A stretch of 45,188 nt of DNA from JAVDCA01 sp035293985 (GTDB taxonomy: Bacteria; Pseudomonadota; Alphaproteobacteria; Rhizobiales; Xanthobacteraceae): assembly GCA_035293985.1 (NCBI GenBank), contig DATGLS010000030.1:1-45188 (forward strand), read 5' to 3'. Shown here piece after piece: positions 24,886 to 32,954 of the stretch; position 1 is the stretch's first letter; each line of letters begins with the position of its first letter. The notes beneath the pieces were generated by a model. That model was not told where the DNA came from, ran no database searches, and saw only the letters and a program-made list of their open reading frames with translations. Position numbers and translations under genes: made by a program.

Positions 24886-24897
24886 GGGTCCGCCGCC

Positions 24898-25083
24898 CTA
24901 GTGGTGCAGGAACCAGACCGTCGCCATGAGGACGATGATCGCGATGAACTGCAGCAGCACGCGCAGCCGCATGAGTTTCTGCGACGTGTTGGGTGAGCCG
25001 CCGCGCATCATGTTGGCGAGGCCGAGCAGCAGCACGACCGCAACGGCGCCCACGGCGATGTAGGACAGAAGATACGAGGACAT
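24898..25083 (-). CDS. Twin-transmembrane HIG1-like small protein
   Basis: A 61-residue protein: TM1 (YLLSYIAVGAVAVVLLLGLA), a short polar loop with NTSQKLMRLRVLLQ, then TM2 (FIAIIVLMATVWFL). The loop and second helix match the HIG1 hypoxia-induced family, whose mitochondrial members associate with respiratory supercomplexes; bacterial function is unknown. Start is ATG 25083. The order small HIG1 protein, adenosyltransferase, etfB, etfA is conserved in Hyphomicrobiales. Confidence 0.82.
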   Translation of the reverse strand: MSSYLLSYIAVGAVAVVLLLGLANMMRGGSPNTSQKLMRLRVLLQFIAIIVLMATVWFLHH

Positions 25084-25164
25084 GGATCTGTCATAGCACC
25101 CAGGCGCAGGCGGCGCCAACCTGCGGCATTTTACAACGCCCGCGCGCTCTGCTCTGATCCCGCC

Positions 25165-26346
25165 ATGCGCAAGAAAGACGCAACGAGCCGCAAGCCGCGA
25201 ACCATAGCGGCGCAGGGCCTGGGCGGCGTGGAGCCCGCGACCAGGGCCGTGGTGCCGCCCGTTCACGTCGCGACCACGTTCGTGCGCGACCCCGACAACC
25301 AGTATCGCTCGGGCTTCATCTATGGCCGCGCCGACAATGCGACGGTGCGCCAGGCCGAGGACGTGGTCGCGGCGCTGGAAGGCGCGCAGGCGGCGCTGCT
25401 GCTCGGTTCCGGCATGTCGGCCGCGACCGCGGCCGTGATGGCGCTGCCCGAGCCCTCGCACATCGTCGCGAGCCAGGTGATGTACTGGTCGTTCCGCAAC
25501 TGGCTCATGACCGAGGCGCCACGGTTCGGTCACCGGGTCGACATGGTCGATACCAGCGACCTCGCGGCGGTGCGCAAAACCGTCAAGCGCGGCAAGACAG
25601 GGCTCGTGTGGATCGAGACGCCGGGCAATCCGTTGTGGACCATCACGGACATCGCGGCGGTGGCCGAGATCGCGCATGCCGCCGGCGCGCGGCTTGCGGT
25701 CGACTCCACGGTGGCGACCCCGGTGTTCACCCAGCCGCTCCGGCTCGGCGCCGATCTCGTCATGCATTCGGCGACCAAATATCTGAACGGCCATTCCGAC
25801 GTGATCGCCGGCGCGCTCGCGGCCGCCAAGCTCGACGCGTGGTGGGAGCGCATCCGGACGCTTCGCACCCAGCACGGAATGATCCTCGGCCCGTTCGAGG
25901 CCTGGCTGCTGTTGCGCGGCATGCGCACGCTCGATGCGCGGGTGCGCGCCGCGAGCGAAAGCGCGGTGCTGCTGGCGACTTGGCTGCGCGGTCATCCGGC
26001 GGTCGCGGCGGTGCTCTATCCGGGCCTGCCCGCGCATCCGGGCCACACGATCGCGGCGCGGCAGATGAGCGGCTTCGGCGCCATGTTGTCGATCCGTATC
26101 GCCGGCGGCGAGCGGGCGGCGATCGCGACGGCGGCGCGGGTGCGCCTGTGGAATCGGGCGACCTCGCTCGGCGGCGTCGAAAGCCTGCTCGAGCACCGCG
26201 CCTCGGTCGAAGGAAAGGGCTCGCCCTGCCCGCCCGATTTGCTGCGGCTGTCGGTCGGGCTGGAGGACGCCGACGACTTGTTCGCCGATCTCGATCAGGC
26301 GCTGCGCGGCGCACGGCCATCACGGCAGCGCGCGGGCAAAGCTTGA
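25165..26346 (+). CDS. Trans-sulfuration family PLP enzyme
   Basis: A 393-residue member of the Cys/Met metabolism PLP-dependent family (fold type I). The PLP lysine is K205 in HSATKYLNGHSDVIAG. RSGFIYGRADNATVRQAED, LLLGSGMSAATAAVMAL and VWIETPGNPLWTI are family blocks, and the C-terminal ATSLGGVESLLEHRAS binds substrate carboxylate. It could be a cystathionine gamma-synthase, beta-lyase or gamma-lyase-type enzyme; sequence alone does not decide. Start is ATG 25165. The next gene starts 15 nt downstream on the same strand, so the two are probably co-transcribed, an unexpected pairing. Confidence 0.9.
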   Translation: MRKKDATSRKPRTIAAQGLGGVEPATRAVVPPVHVATTFVRDPDNQYRSGFIYGRADNATVRQAEDVVAALEGAQAALLLGSGMSAATAAVMALPEPSHIVASQVMYWSFRNWLMTEAPRFGHRVDMVDTSDLAAVRKTVKRGKTGLVWIETPGNPLWTITDIAAVAEIAHAAGARLAVDSTVATPVFTQPLRLGADLVMHSATKYLNGHSDVIAGALAAAKLDAWWERIRTLRTQHGMILGPFEAWLLLRGMRTLDARVRAASESAVLLATWLRGHPAVAAVLYPGLPAHPGHTIAARQMSGFGAMLSIRIAGGERAAIATAARVRLWNRATSLGGVESLLEHRASVEGKGSPCPPDLLRLSVGLEDADDLFADLDQALRGARPSRQRAGKA

Positions 26347-26361
26347 GGCTTGCGCGCAACG

Positions 26362-28158
26362 ATGGCGCCCATGATCGATGCTGCGACTCAGCCAATCGAC
26401 CTGCGGCCACACGCCAGCTTGGTGGTGGCCGTGACAGGTTATCGCGATCTCGGGATCTACCCGGCGGCCGTCAAAGCGCTGGCGGCGACGCTCACGCGGG
26501 TATTCGCCGATCTGCGCGACGCGCTGGCGGACGCGGGCGCGAACGCAGCCGGCGTACTCTCGCCGGCGCGCCCGATGCTGCGCACGATCTGCACCGGAAC
26601 CGAAGGGGCCGACGCGCTGGCGGTCGACGCCGCGCGGGCCGCGGGCAGCACGATCACCCGGGTGCTGCCGTTCGGCACCGAGGGATCAAACCCGCTCCCT
26701 GCGTCGACGCACGCCATCGGCGGCCCCACGGATACATGGCTGATCCTGCCGGGGGCACCGGAAGAAGGAGCCCGCGCCTATGAGCGAGCCAACGAGATCA
26801 TGCTCGCCAATAGCGATCTCGTGGTCGCGGTGTGGGACCAGAAGCGTCCGGGCCAGCGCGGCGGCACCGGCGAGGTCGTGCAATCCGCGATCACACGTGG
26901 AATTCCGGTCATCGTTGTCGCGCCGGCGCTCCCGACGCCGATGCTGCTCACAGCGCCCGGCAACGGCGAGCTCGCGTGGCCGATCGCCTCGGATCTTCCG
27001 CTCAAGCCGCTCCCCGACGATCTGCGCGATCTCGTCGCCCGCATCGTCCTGCCGCCTGCCGGCGAGGACACGCGTCGAGCGCTGCTCGACCTGATCAACG
27101 AGCCTGCCCACCTGCGCAGCGCGCGTTTCGAGTACCAGCTCCTGCTCGAGATCTTCGGCGTGGCGCCGCGCAAGCGCGCGGCCGCGACCGGCGAGGCCCC
27201 GCCTGCCCCTCTCGCAGAGCCGGTCGAGTCGCTCGGCCGCGAGATGACGGCCACGCTGCAACGGATCGACGAGCTCGCCGGCCATTACGGACGGCTCTAT
27301 CGATCGAGCACGACGACGCAGATCCTGTTCAACATCATCGCGGCCTTTCTCTCCGCAATGGCGTTGATCTACCTGCCGACGCTCGCGGGCGCCACGCTCG
27401 TCGTGTCGGTCGCCGCGAACACGCTCGTCCTCTTCGACACAAAAACGCGGGCCGCGCAGCGATGGCACGAGCGATGGCTCGACTACCGGGTGATCGCGGA
27501 GCGGCTGCGCTGCCTGCAGTTCCTGCAGCCGCTCGGCCTCGGGCTGAGCGGTACCGAGCAGGCGGCCTCGCGACGCCACCTGTCGTGGGTCGACTGGTAC
27601 GTGCGCCGGCTGCAGCGCGCGCTCGCGCCGCCGGATGGCCCGATCACGGAGGCCGACCTGACCCGCCTGATCCGGCAGATTGCCGAAGGCGAGGTGCCGG
27701 GGCAGATCAAGTATCACGATGGCGCATTTCGCCAGCTTGGGACGCTCGATCGGCGCCTCGCGGTTGCTGCCCGCGTGTCGCTCAACGCCGCGATCGTCGG
27801 GGCCGTCGCCTTCATGGTATCCGCCGCGCTGCAAGGCGGCGGCGAGTACGTCGCATGGCATTCGCTCGGCTGGGTGATGATCTTCGTATTGCCGGCCGCG
27901 GCGGCGGCATTCACGGCGATGCGCGCGGGCGCGGATCTCGCACTGCTCGCCGAACGATCGGCGGCCACCGCCGCGGCCTTGACCGAGCTTCAGGGCGTCA
28001 TCCGGGCGACGCCGATGACCTACGACCGCGCCGCCGTCGCCGCCACCCGGGTCGCCGGCCTGATGGGCGCCGAACTGTCGGAATGGCGGTTCGTGTTCGA
28101 GAGCCGCCGCACGCGCACGCGGCGCGCCAACGCGGCGGCGGAGCGCAGCCCGCGCTGA
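26362..28158 (+). CDS. SLOG-like nucleotide-sensor domain fused to SLATT/DUF4231-like membrane region
   Basis: A 598-residue protein. The N-terminal part (about 18-210) is a Rossmann-like SLOG-type domain: VVAVTGYRDLG (usually GHRDL), a CTGTEGADALAV block, SDLVVAVWDQ and GGTGEVVQSAITRGIPVIVV (GGTGE at 167-171). Two membrane helices follow (about 320-342 and 345-362), then WHERWLDYRVIAERLR (from W368), typical of SLATT/DUF4231 regions. A polar helical segment contains GQIKYHDGAF; two more helices come at about 473-494 and 501-520, and a helical tail ends the chain. SLOG domains are known or predicted to bind or process nucleotide-derived ligands; SLATT regions are predicted membrane effectors in conflict systems. 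Sensing coupled to membrane disruption is therefore inferred, not shown. Start could be ATG 26362 or 26371, with no strong ribosome site. Confidence 0.78.
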   Translation: MAPMIDAATQPIDLRPHASLVVAVTGYRDLGIYPAAVKALAATLTRVFADLRDALADAGANAAGVLSPARPMLRTICTGTEGADALAVDAARAAGSTITRVLPFGTEGSNPLPASTHAIGGPTDTWLILPGAPEEGARAYERANEIMLANSDLVVAVWDQKRPGQRGGTGEVVQSAITRGIPVIVVAPALPTPMLLTAPGNGELAWPIASDLPLKPLPDDLRDLVARIVLPPAGEDTRRALLDLINEPAHLRSARFEYQLLLEIFGVAPRKRAAATGEAPPAPLAEPVESLGREMTATLQRIDELAGHYGRLYRSSTTTQILFNIIAAFLSAMALIYLPTLAGATLVVSVAANTLVLFDTKTRAAQRWHERWLDYRVIAERLRCLQFLQPLGLGLSGTEQAASRRHLSWVDWYVRRLQRALAPPDGPITEADLTRLIRQIAEGEVPGQIKYHDGAFRQLGTLDRRLAVAARVSLNAAIVGAVAFMVSAALQGGGEYVAWHSLGWVMIFVLPAAAAAFTAMRAGADLALLAERSAATAAALTELQGVIRATPMTYDRAAVAATRVAGLMGAELSEWRFVFESRRTRTRRANAAAERSPR

Positions 28159-28170
28159 GGGATCCGCTGA

Positions 28171-29109
28171 TTACGACGCCTTTGCTTCGTGCGTCGCGTT
28201 CTCGTATTTGCGTCGGAACTGTTCCGGCGTGAGATAGCGCTGCTCGATCGCTTCGAGCTCAGCGACACCGACCAGCGCATTCAGCTCCTCGAACGAGACG
28301 AGCAGGTCGGGACGGTCGACCGCCTCGCCGCTCTTCAGCGACTCCCCGAGCGCCGCCATGGCATTCTTCATTCCTTTGACCGCCGCCGCGGTGAGCAGCC
28401 GCGGATAGATCACCACCCCGACGCCGAGGTCCTGCAGCTGGCGTGCCGAGAACAGCGGCGTGGTCGATCGCCGGCGGATGCCGAAGCCCATGTTGACGCA
28501 AACCGGCTTCGATACGTTTTTCGTCACTGCGGTAATGTGCTCGGCCGACAGCACCGCGTCGGCAAAGAGAAGATCGGCGCCCGCCTCGGCGTACATGTTG
28601 AGCCGGCGGATCACCTCGGCGATGCCGTGCGTCGCGAGCGCGTCGGTGCGCGACATGATGACCGTGTCGGGATCCCGCCGCGCGTCGGCGGCAGCGCGGA
28701 TCTTCTCGGCCCCCTCCTCGGCCGAGATGACCTCCTTGCCCTTCATGTGTCCGCAGCGCTTCGGCCACACCTGATCCTCGATCATCAGCCCGGCGAGGCC
28801 CGCCTGCTCGAACGCGCGCATGACGAAATGGACGTTGACGGCATTGCCGTAGCCGGTGTCGCCGTCGGCGAGCAGCGGCAGGTCGCAGCACGCCACCAGG
28901 GCGCGGCAGACCCGCAGGTTTTCCTCGAGCCCCATCACGCCAACGTCGGCCCAACCGAGGCTCGCCTCGCTGATGCCGGCGCCGGAGATGAAACCGGCCG
29001 CAAACCCGGACGCTCCGACGAGCCGGGCGCTGAAGCCGTCGAACACGCCGGGCAGCACCAGGATTTCCGGCGCGTTGATGAGATCGCGCAGCTTGCGAGC
29101 CTTGCTCAT
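28171..29109 (-). CDS. Isocitrate lyase/PEP mutase family enzyme
   Basis: A 312-residue (beta/alpha)8 enzyme. LLADGDTGYGNAVNV holds the Mg-binding Asp residues, and WPKRCGHMKGKEVI is the K-[KR]-C-G-H catalytic loop of lyase-type members such as methylisocitrate and isocitrate lyases. LPGVFDGFSARLVGASGF at the N-terminus is common in the 2-methylisocitrate lyase/oxaloacetate decarboxylase subgroup. The substrate is probably a C4-C7 oxo- or hydroxy-carboxylate but cannot be fixed. Start is ATG 29109, GGAG 10 nt upstream. It is last in a minus-strand group with the TctC receptor and HD-like genes; heptamer array B lies between it and tctC. Confidence 0.87.
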   Translation of the reverse strand: MSKARKLRDLINAPEILVLPGVFDGFSARLVGASGFAAGFISGAGISEASLGWADVGVMGLEENLRVCRALVACCDLPLLADGDTGYGNAVNVHFVMRAFEQAGLAGLMIEDQVWPKRCGHMKGKEVISAEEGAEKIRAAADARRDPDTVIMSRTDALATHGIAEVIRRLNMYAEAGADLLFADAVLSAEHITAVTKNVSKPVCVNMGFGIRRRSTTPLFSARQLQDLGVGVVIYPRLLTAAAVKGMKNAMAALGESLKSGEAVDRPDLLVSFEELNALVGVAELEAIEQRYLTPEQFRRKYENATHEAKAS

Positions 29110-29132
29110 GGAAGGATGTCTCCTTTGTTTCT

Positions 29133-29226
29133 CGGCGAATGGGGAACAGCGAATGGCGAATAGAAACGAGCTGTTTGCTTTTCCCTACTCGCTATTCGCC
29201 ATTCGCCACTCGCGCTAGCGAATAGC
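29133..29226. repeat. Inverted heptamer array B (GAATRGC units)
   Basis: The left arm steps GAATGGG, GAACAGC, GAATGGC, GAATAGA. The right arm on the other strand steps GAGTGGC, GAATGGC, GAATAGC, GAGTAGG, GAAAAGC, AAACAGC. The unit sequence is the same as array A, 21 kb away. The stop codon of tctC (TAG 29215-29217, in GCTATTCGCTAG) lies within it. It sits between two co-directional genes. Confidence 0.86.
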
Positions 29227-30189
29227 GAGGCCGAGACGCTCGGCCACCTCGTGCAGGGCATCATACTCACGGGCGATCATTTCTTTCGTCTCTTTCGGAT
29301 CATGCGTGCCGGGCGTCGTGCCGTTGTTCTTCATGGCGGCGAGAACCGCCGGCGCATTCGCGGCCTGCCGATAGGCGCGGTAAAGCGTGTCGACGATGTC
29401 GGACGGCAGTCCTTGCGGTCCGATCAATGCGTACCACAGCCCGACGTCGAGCCCCTTGGCGCCGACGGCCTCGAGGCCGGAGGCCTGCGGCGCCTGCGGA
29501 TTGTCGCCATTCGACGTCAGCAGCAGGCATTTGGCAGTTCCGTTCTTCATATACGGCAGGATCGGCTGGAGCGAGCCGCCGAAGATATCGACTTGATGGC
29601 CGAGGAAGGCCTGCAAGGTCTCGCCCGAGCCTTTGAACGGCACTGCGACCTGCTTGATGCCGAAATGGGCGAAGATGCGCTCGGCCGCGAGCTGCATGGT
29701 GCCGCCGGCGCCGTCGTTGCCATAGGTGTATTTGCCCGGATTGCGCTTGAGCTGCTCGATGAACTCCTTGGCGTTGCTCGCCGGAAAATCCGGCGCGACG
29801 CACATCACGTAAGATGCGTAGCCGATCTCGATGATCGGCGTGTAGGAGTCGCGTGTGTAGGAGACTTTCGTGGTGTTCGGCGTCGTGGTGAGCGGGCCGT
29901 TCCACTCGAAGCCGAGCGTGTAGCCGTCGGGCTTGGCGCGCGCGACGAAGCCGGTGCCGATGGTGCCGCCGGCGCCCGGCCGGTTCTCGATGATCACGCT
30001 GGTGTGCAGGATCGGCTCGACGGCCTGCGCGGTGAGGCGCGCGAAGGTATCGGCGCCGCCGCCGGGCGGCGTCGGCACGATCACCCTGATCGGGCCGGTC
30101 GGATAAGGATCGGCGGCACGCGCGGGCGCGAGATAGACGAGCGCTGCGATACCGAGACACGCGGCAGCGAGCGGGCTCGTTATGGTCAT
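29215..30189 (-). CDS. TctC/Bug-family solute-binding receptor
   Basis: A 324-residue periplasmic receptor with signal peptide MTITSPLAAACLGIAALVYL ending APARA. The family hallmark is PIRVIVPTPPGGGADTFARL, then IIENRPGAGGTIGTGFVA, YTYGNDGAGGTMQLAAE, VPFKGSGETLQAFLGHQVDI and LWYALIGPQGLP. Bug receptors bind small carboxylates or related compounds, usually for a TctAB transporter; none is in the window, so it is an orphan. Start is ATG 30189 with GGGAGG 6 nt upstream. Grouping with an isocitrate lyase-family enzyme suggests uptake or sensing of an organic acid used by it. The last residues (LAIR) are encoded by the repeat array. Confidence 0.93.
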   Translation of the reverse strand: MTITSPLAAACLGIAALVYLAPARAADPYPTGPIRVIVPTPPGGGADTFARLTAQAVEPILHTSVIIENRPGAGGTIGTGFVARAKPDGYTLGFEWNGPLTTTPNTTKVSYTRDSYTPIIEIGYASYVMCVAPDFPASNAKEFIEQLKRNPGKYTYGNDGAGGTMQLAAERIFAHFGIKQVAVPFKGSGETLQAFLGHQVDIFGGSLQPILPYMKNGTAKCLLLTSNGDNPQAPQASGLEAVGAKGLDVGLWYALIGPQGLPSDIVDTLYRAYRQAANAPAVLAAMKNNGTTPGTHDPKETKEMIAREYDALHEVAERLGLAIR

Positions 30190-30214
30190 CGATGTCCTCC
30201 CGGAGCCGCTTGGC

Positions 30215-30790
30215 TCACTTGGTGATGTAGAGATCCTTGCGCCAGCGATCCTTGAAGATGCCGATCACGTCGAGCTGGTCGACGTAATAGAGGATCTTGC
30301 CTTCGATCGTGGTCGGGAAGCTCGGCGCCTGCGGCGAGTGCGTGAGCAGCACGTGGACGACTGGGTCCGGGACGCCGTGACGCAGCGCGAGATGCGCCGC
30401 CCAGAACGCATGCGGGTATTGGCGGGCGAGATCGGTCGCGACGGCGCCGCCGTCCGGTCCCGGCGCCGACTCGATCACCTTGCTCGCGTCCTGCAGCACG
30501 GCGGCAGCGATCAGATGATCGCGGTTCACCTTGACGCCGTGGTGGCGCTCGAACGCGTCGGCGACCGAAAGCGCCATGTCGAGAACACACTGATTGTGCG
30601 GCAGCGTCGGATAGGGAATTTCGATCGAGGTCGGCACGTCCTCCATCCGCTTCCACGCGCTCATCGACCACAGCTCTTGCCACACCGCATCCACGGCGGC
30701 GCGCAGCTTGGCATCGGCGATCTGCGCGACGGCGGGAAACATTGCCGCGACGTCGATCGGCTGCTTCACGTGGTCATTGCGCTGATCCAT
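30215..30790 (-). CDS. HD-like domain protein with altered HD motif
   Basis: A 191-residue cytoplasmic protein with an HD-domain-like helical layout: LPHNQCVLDMALSVADAF gives the first His, HLIAAAVLQDASKVIE stands where the HD motif should be, and HAFWAAHLALRHGVPD and ILYYVDQLDVIG follow. In the core motif the His is replaced by Gln (LQD instead of LHD). Metal binding may therefore be weakened or absent. Start is ATG 30790 with GGGAGG 5 nt upstream; longer frames upstream lack a ribosome site. It is first in the minus-strand group with tctC and the isocitrate lyase-family gene. Confidence 0.72.
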   Translation of the reverse strand: MDQRNDHVKQPIDVAAMFPAVAQIADAKLRAAVDAVWQELWSMSAWKRMEDVPTSIEIPYPTLPHNQCVLDMALSVADAFERHHGVKVNRDHLIAAAVLQDASKVIESAPGPDGGAVATDLARQYPHAFWAAHLALRHGVPDPVVHVLLTHSPQAPSFPTTIEGKILYYVDQLDVIGIFKDRWRKDLYITK

Positions 30791-30959
30791 GCGATCCTCC
30801 CTACCGGCGGCGCTCGCGTTGAGGCGATATCTCTGTGCACAAATGTTAGCGGCCGCGCCTATCGCGAGCCACGCGCGATTTGTCCATTGACCTATTCGCG
30901 ACGCGCAGGCCTGCACACGTCGAGAAGGCGCAGACCTACGAGTAGAAGGTGTAAGCCTC

Positions 30960-31053
30960 AGTGATTGCGAGCGTAGCGAAACAATCTCGAACCGCGAGTC
31001 ATCCTATTGCGGATCGAGATTGCTTCGGCGCGCTGCGCACGCCTCACAATGAC
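30960..31053. repeat. Palindromic GTCATTGCGAGCG-type repeat after mcd
   Basis: GTGATTGCGAGCGTAGCGAA at the left and CGCTGCGCACGCCTCACAAT at the right are imperfect reverse complements. Inside, CAATCTCGA and TCGAGATTG pair exactly. It matches the well-known GTCATTGCGAGCGAAGCGAAGCAATC-type palindrome seen across proteobacteria. It begins 5 nt after the mcd stop on the minus strand. The rest of the gap 30791-30959 would hold the promoter of the HD/tctC group. Confidence 0.8.
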
Positions 31054-31057
31054 GGCG

Positions 31058-32740
31058 TCAGTTCGCCCCATCGAGCAGGCGTCGCGCGATCACCTGCGCC
31101 TGGATCTCCGCGGCCCCCTCGAAGATCGACAGGATGCGGGCGTCGCACAGGAGCCGCGACACCGGATACTCCAGCGCGAAGCCGTTGCCGCCGTGGATCT
31201 GCACGGCGTTGTCGGCGGCGGCCCAGGCGACGCGGGCGGCGAGCAGCTTCGCCATGCCGGCCTCGAGATCGCAGCGCCGGCCCTTGTCCTTCTCGCGCGC
31301 TGCGTAATAGGTGATCTGGCGCGCGATCATGATCTCCACCGCCATCATGGCGATCTTGTCGGAGACACGCGGGAACTCGACGATCGCCTGGCCGAACTGC
31401 ACGCGGCCCTCGGCATAGCCGAGGGCCGCCTCCATCGCGGCCTGGGCGACGCCGATCGCGCGCGCCGCGGTCTGGATGCGCGCCGACTCGAAGGTCGCCA
31501 TCAGTTGCTTGAAACCCATGCCCTCGACGCCGCCGAGCAGATTTTCGGCCGCGACCTCGAAGCCGTCGAAGGCGATCTCGTATTCCTTCATGCCGCGATA
31601 GCCAAGCACCTCGATCTCGGTGCCCGACATGCCCTTGGCCGGGAATGGCTTGGCGTCGGTGCCGCGCGGCTTCTCGGCGAGCAGCATCGAGAGGCCCTGG
31701 TAGCCCGGCTCGTTGGGGTTGGTGCGCACCAGAAGCGTCATGAGGTCGGCGCGCACCGGATGGGTGATCCAGGTCTTGCTGCCGTGGACCTTGTAGACGT
31801 CGCCGGCGCGCGTCGCGCGCGTGCGCAGCGAGGCGAGGTCGGAGCCGGTGTTGGGCTCGGTGAACACCGCGGTCGGCAGCACCTCGCCCGACGCGATCTT
31901 CGGCAGCCACTTGCGCTTCTGCGCCTCGGTGCCGCTGCCGAGGATGAGCTCGCAGGCGATCTCGGAGCGCGTGCCGATCGAGCCGACGCCGATATAGCCG
32001 CGCGAGAGCTCCTCGGAGACGACGCACATCGATTCCTTGCCGAGCCCCATGCCGCCGTATTCCTCCGGCAGGGTGAGGCCGAACACGCCGAGCTCGCCCA
32101 TCTGCGCCAGCGTCTCGAGCGGAATGTAGCTGTTGGTGCGATGCCAGCCGTGCGCCTGCGGCACCACCTCGCTGTCGGCGAAGCGGCGCATCTCGTCACG
32201 GATCTGCTCGAGCGTGTCCTCGAGCAGGCAATCGCCGACCGTCGCCGCATGCTGCGCGCGCATCAGCTCGACCAAACGAGCGCGGTTCGCGGCCGAGTTG
32301 CCGGCGGCGACGGCTTCCGCGAAGGCGGGCGTCACCCGCGCCGCGATCTTCGCCGGGCCGAGCCCGATGTCGGCGAGGCGCACGATTTCGCCCTGGCTCA
32401 TCGGGATGCCGCCGAGGATTTGCGCGAAATATTCCGCGACGCCGATGCGGACGATCAGCTCCTCCGTCTCGCCGAGGCGGCCGGCATCGCGCGCGTGCAC
32501 CGCATAGGCGGCGAGCTGACGCAGGGCCTGCACATAGGTCGCGAGCCAGGCGAGGCCGTGCGCGGCACGCTGCTCGCGGTCGAGCATGCGCGACACGGTG
32601 CGGCCGTCGACGGTGACGCGCGCGCGCAACTCGATCGTCGCGTCGGCCAGCAGGGCCTCGGCGGCGGCCGCCGCCTCCTGGGCGAGGACGACGAGGCCGC
32701 CGGCGGAATCACGGGCAGGGTGGGTCTGGGCAGCTGGCAT
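31058..32740 (-). CDS. mcd: (2S)-methylsuccinyl-CoA dehydrogenase
   Basis: A 560-residue acyl-CoA dehydrogenase. Ordinary family members have about 380-400 residues; the extra N-terminal domain of about 160, with EQRAAHGLAWLATYVQALRQ, is typical of the ethylmalonyl-CoA pathway enzyme that makes mesaconyl-CoA from methylsuccinyl-CoA. Family blocks: FGLTLPEEYGGMGLGKESM, FTEPNTGSDLASLRTRA, YKVHGSKTWITH, VQIHGGNGFALEYPVSRLL and IFEGAAEIQAQ. Start is ATG 32740 with GGAG 6 nt upstream. It transfers electrons to ETF. Upstream, 60 nt from the ATG, is the TGCACTGCACAA palindrome shared with ccr, ecm and etfBA. Nearby ccr and ecm support this specific call. Confidence 0.9.
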   Translation of the reverse strand: MPAAQTHPARDSAGGLVVLAQEAAAAAEALLADATIELRARVTVDGRTVSRMLDREQRAAHGLAWLATYVQALRQLAAYAVHARDAGRLGETEELIVRIGVAEYFAQILGGIPMSQGEIVRLADIGLGPAKIAARVTPAFAEAVAAGNSAANRARLVELMRAQHAATVGDCLLEDTLEQIRDEMRRFADSEVVPQAHGWHRTNSYIPLETLAQMGELGVFGLTLPEEYGGMGLGKESMCVVSEELSRGYIGVGSIGTRSEIACELILGSGTEAQKRKWLPKIASGEVLPTAVFTEPNTGSDLASLRTRATRAGDVYKVHGSKTWITHPVRADLMTLLVRTNPNEPGYQGLSMLLAEKPRGTDAKPFPAKGMSGTEIEVLGYRGMKEYEIAFDGFEVAAENLLGGVEGMGFKQLMATFESARIQTAARAIGVAQAAMEAALGYAEGRVQFGQAIVEFPRVSDKIAMMAVEIMIARQITYYAAREKDKGRRCDLEAGMAKLLAARVAWAAADNAVQIHGGNGFALEYPVSRLLCDARILSIFEGAAEIQAQVIARRLLDGAN

Positions 32741-32800
32741 CGATTTCTCCAGGCAAAAATCGCGCCGAGGGACCCGGCAGCCGGCGCATGGCGGTACTAT

Positions 32801-32815
32801 GCGTGCACTGCACAA
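32801..32815. promoter_or_regulatory. Palindromic operator upstream of mcd
   Basis: GCGTGCACTGCACAA contains the core TGCA-N-TGCA followed by CAA, as in the ecm site (read on the minus strand it begins TTGTGCAGTGCAC). It is 60 nt upstream of the mcd ATG and about 140 nt upstream of the divergent yihY gene. Confidence 0.6.
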
Positions 32816-32954
32816 ATTTGCCAACCCGCCGGCTCGAACCGCCGGGGCGGGAACCTATTTATCCCTCGTCATCATTTCTGATGCATGTTGGCGCCGCATG
32901 ATCCTGTTCGAGAATCGCGCCCCATCCCGCGCAGGGTCGGGGGTGTCTAGCGCC

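Noticed and set aside
30837..30845. TGTGCACAA before the HD/tctC/lyase group as a fifth regulon site
   Set aside because: Only one half of the TGCA-N-TGCA palindrome is present and the spacing to the gene is similar by chance; too weak to add.
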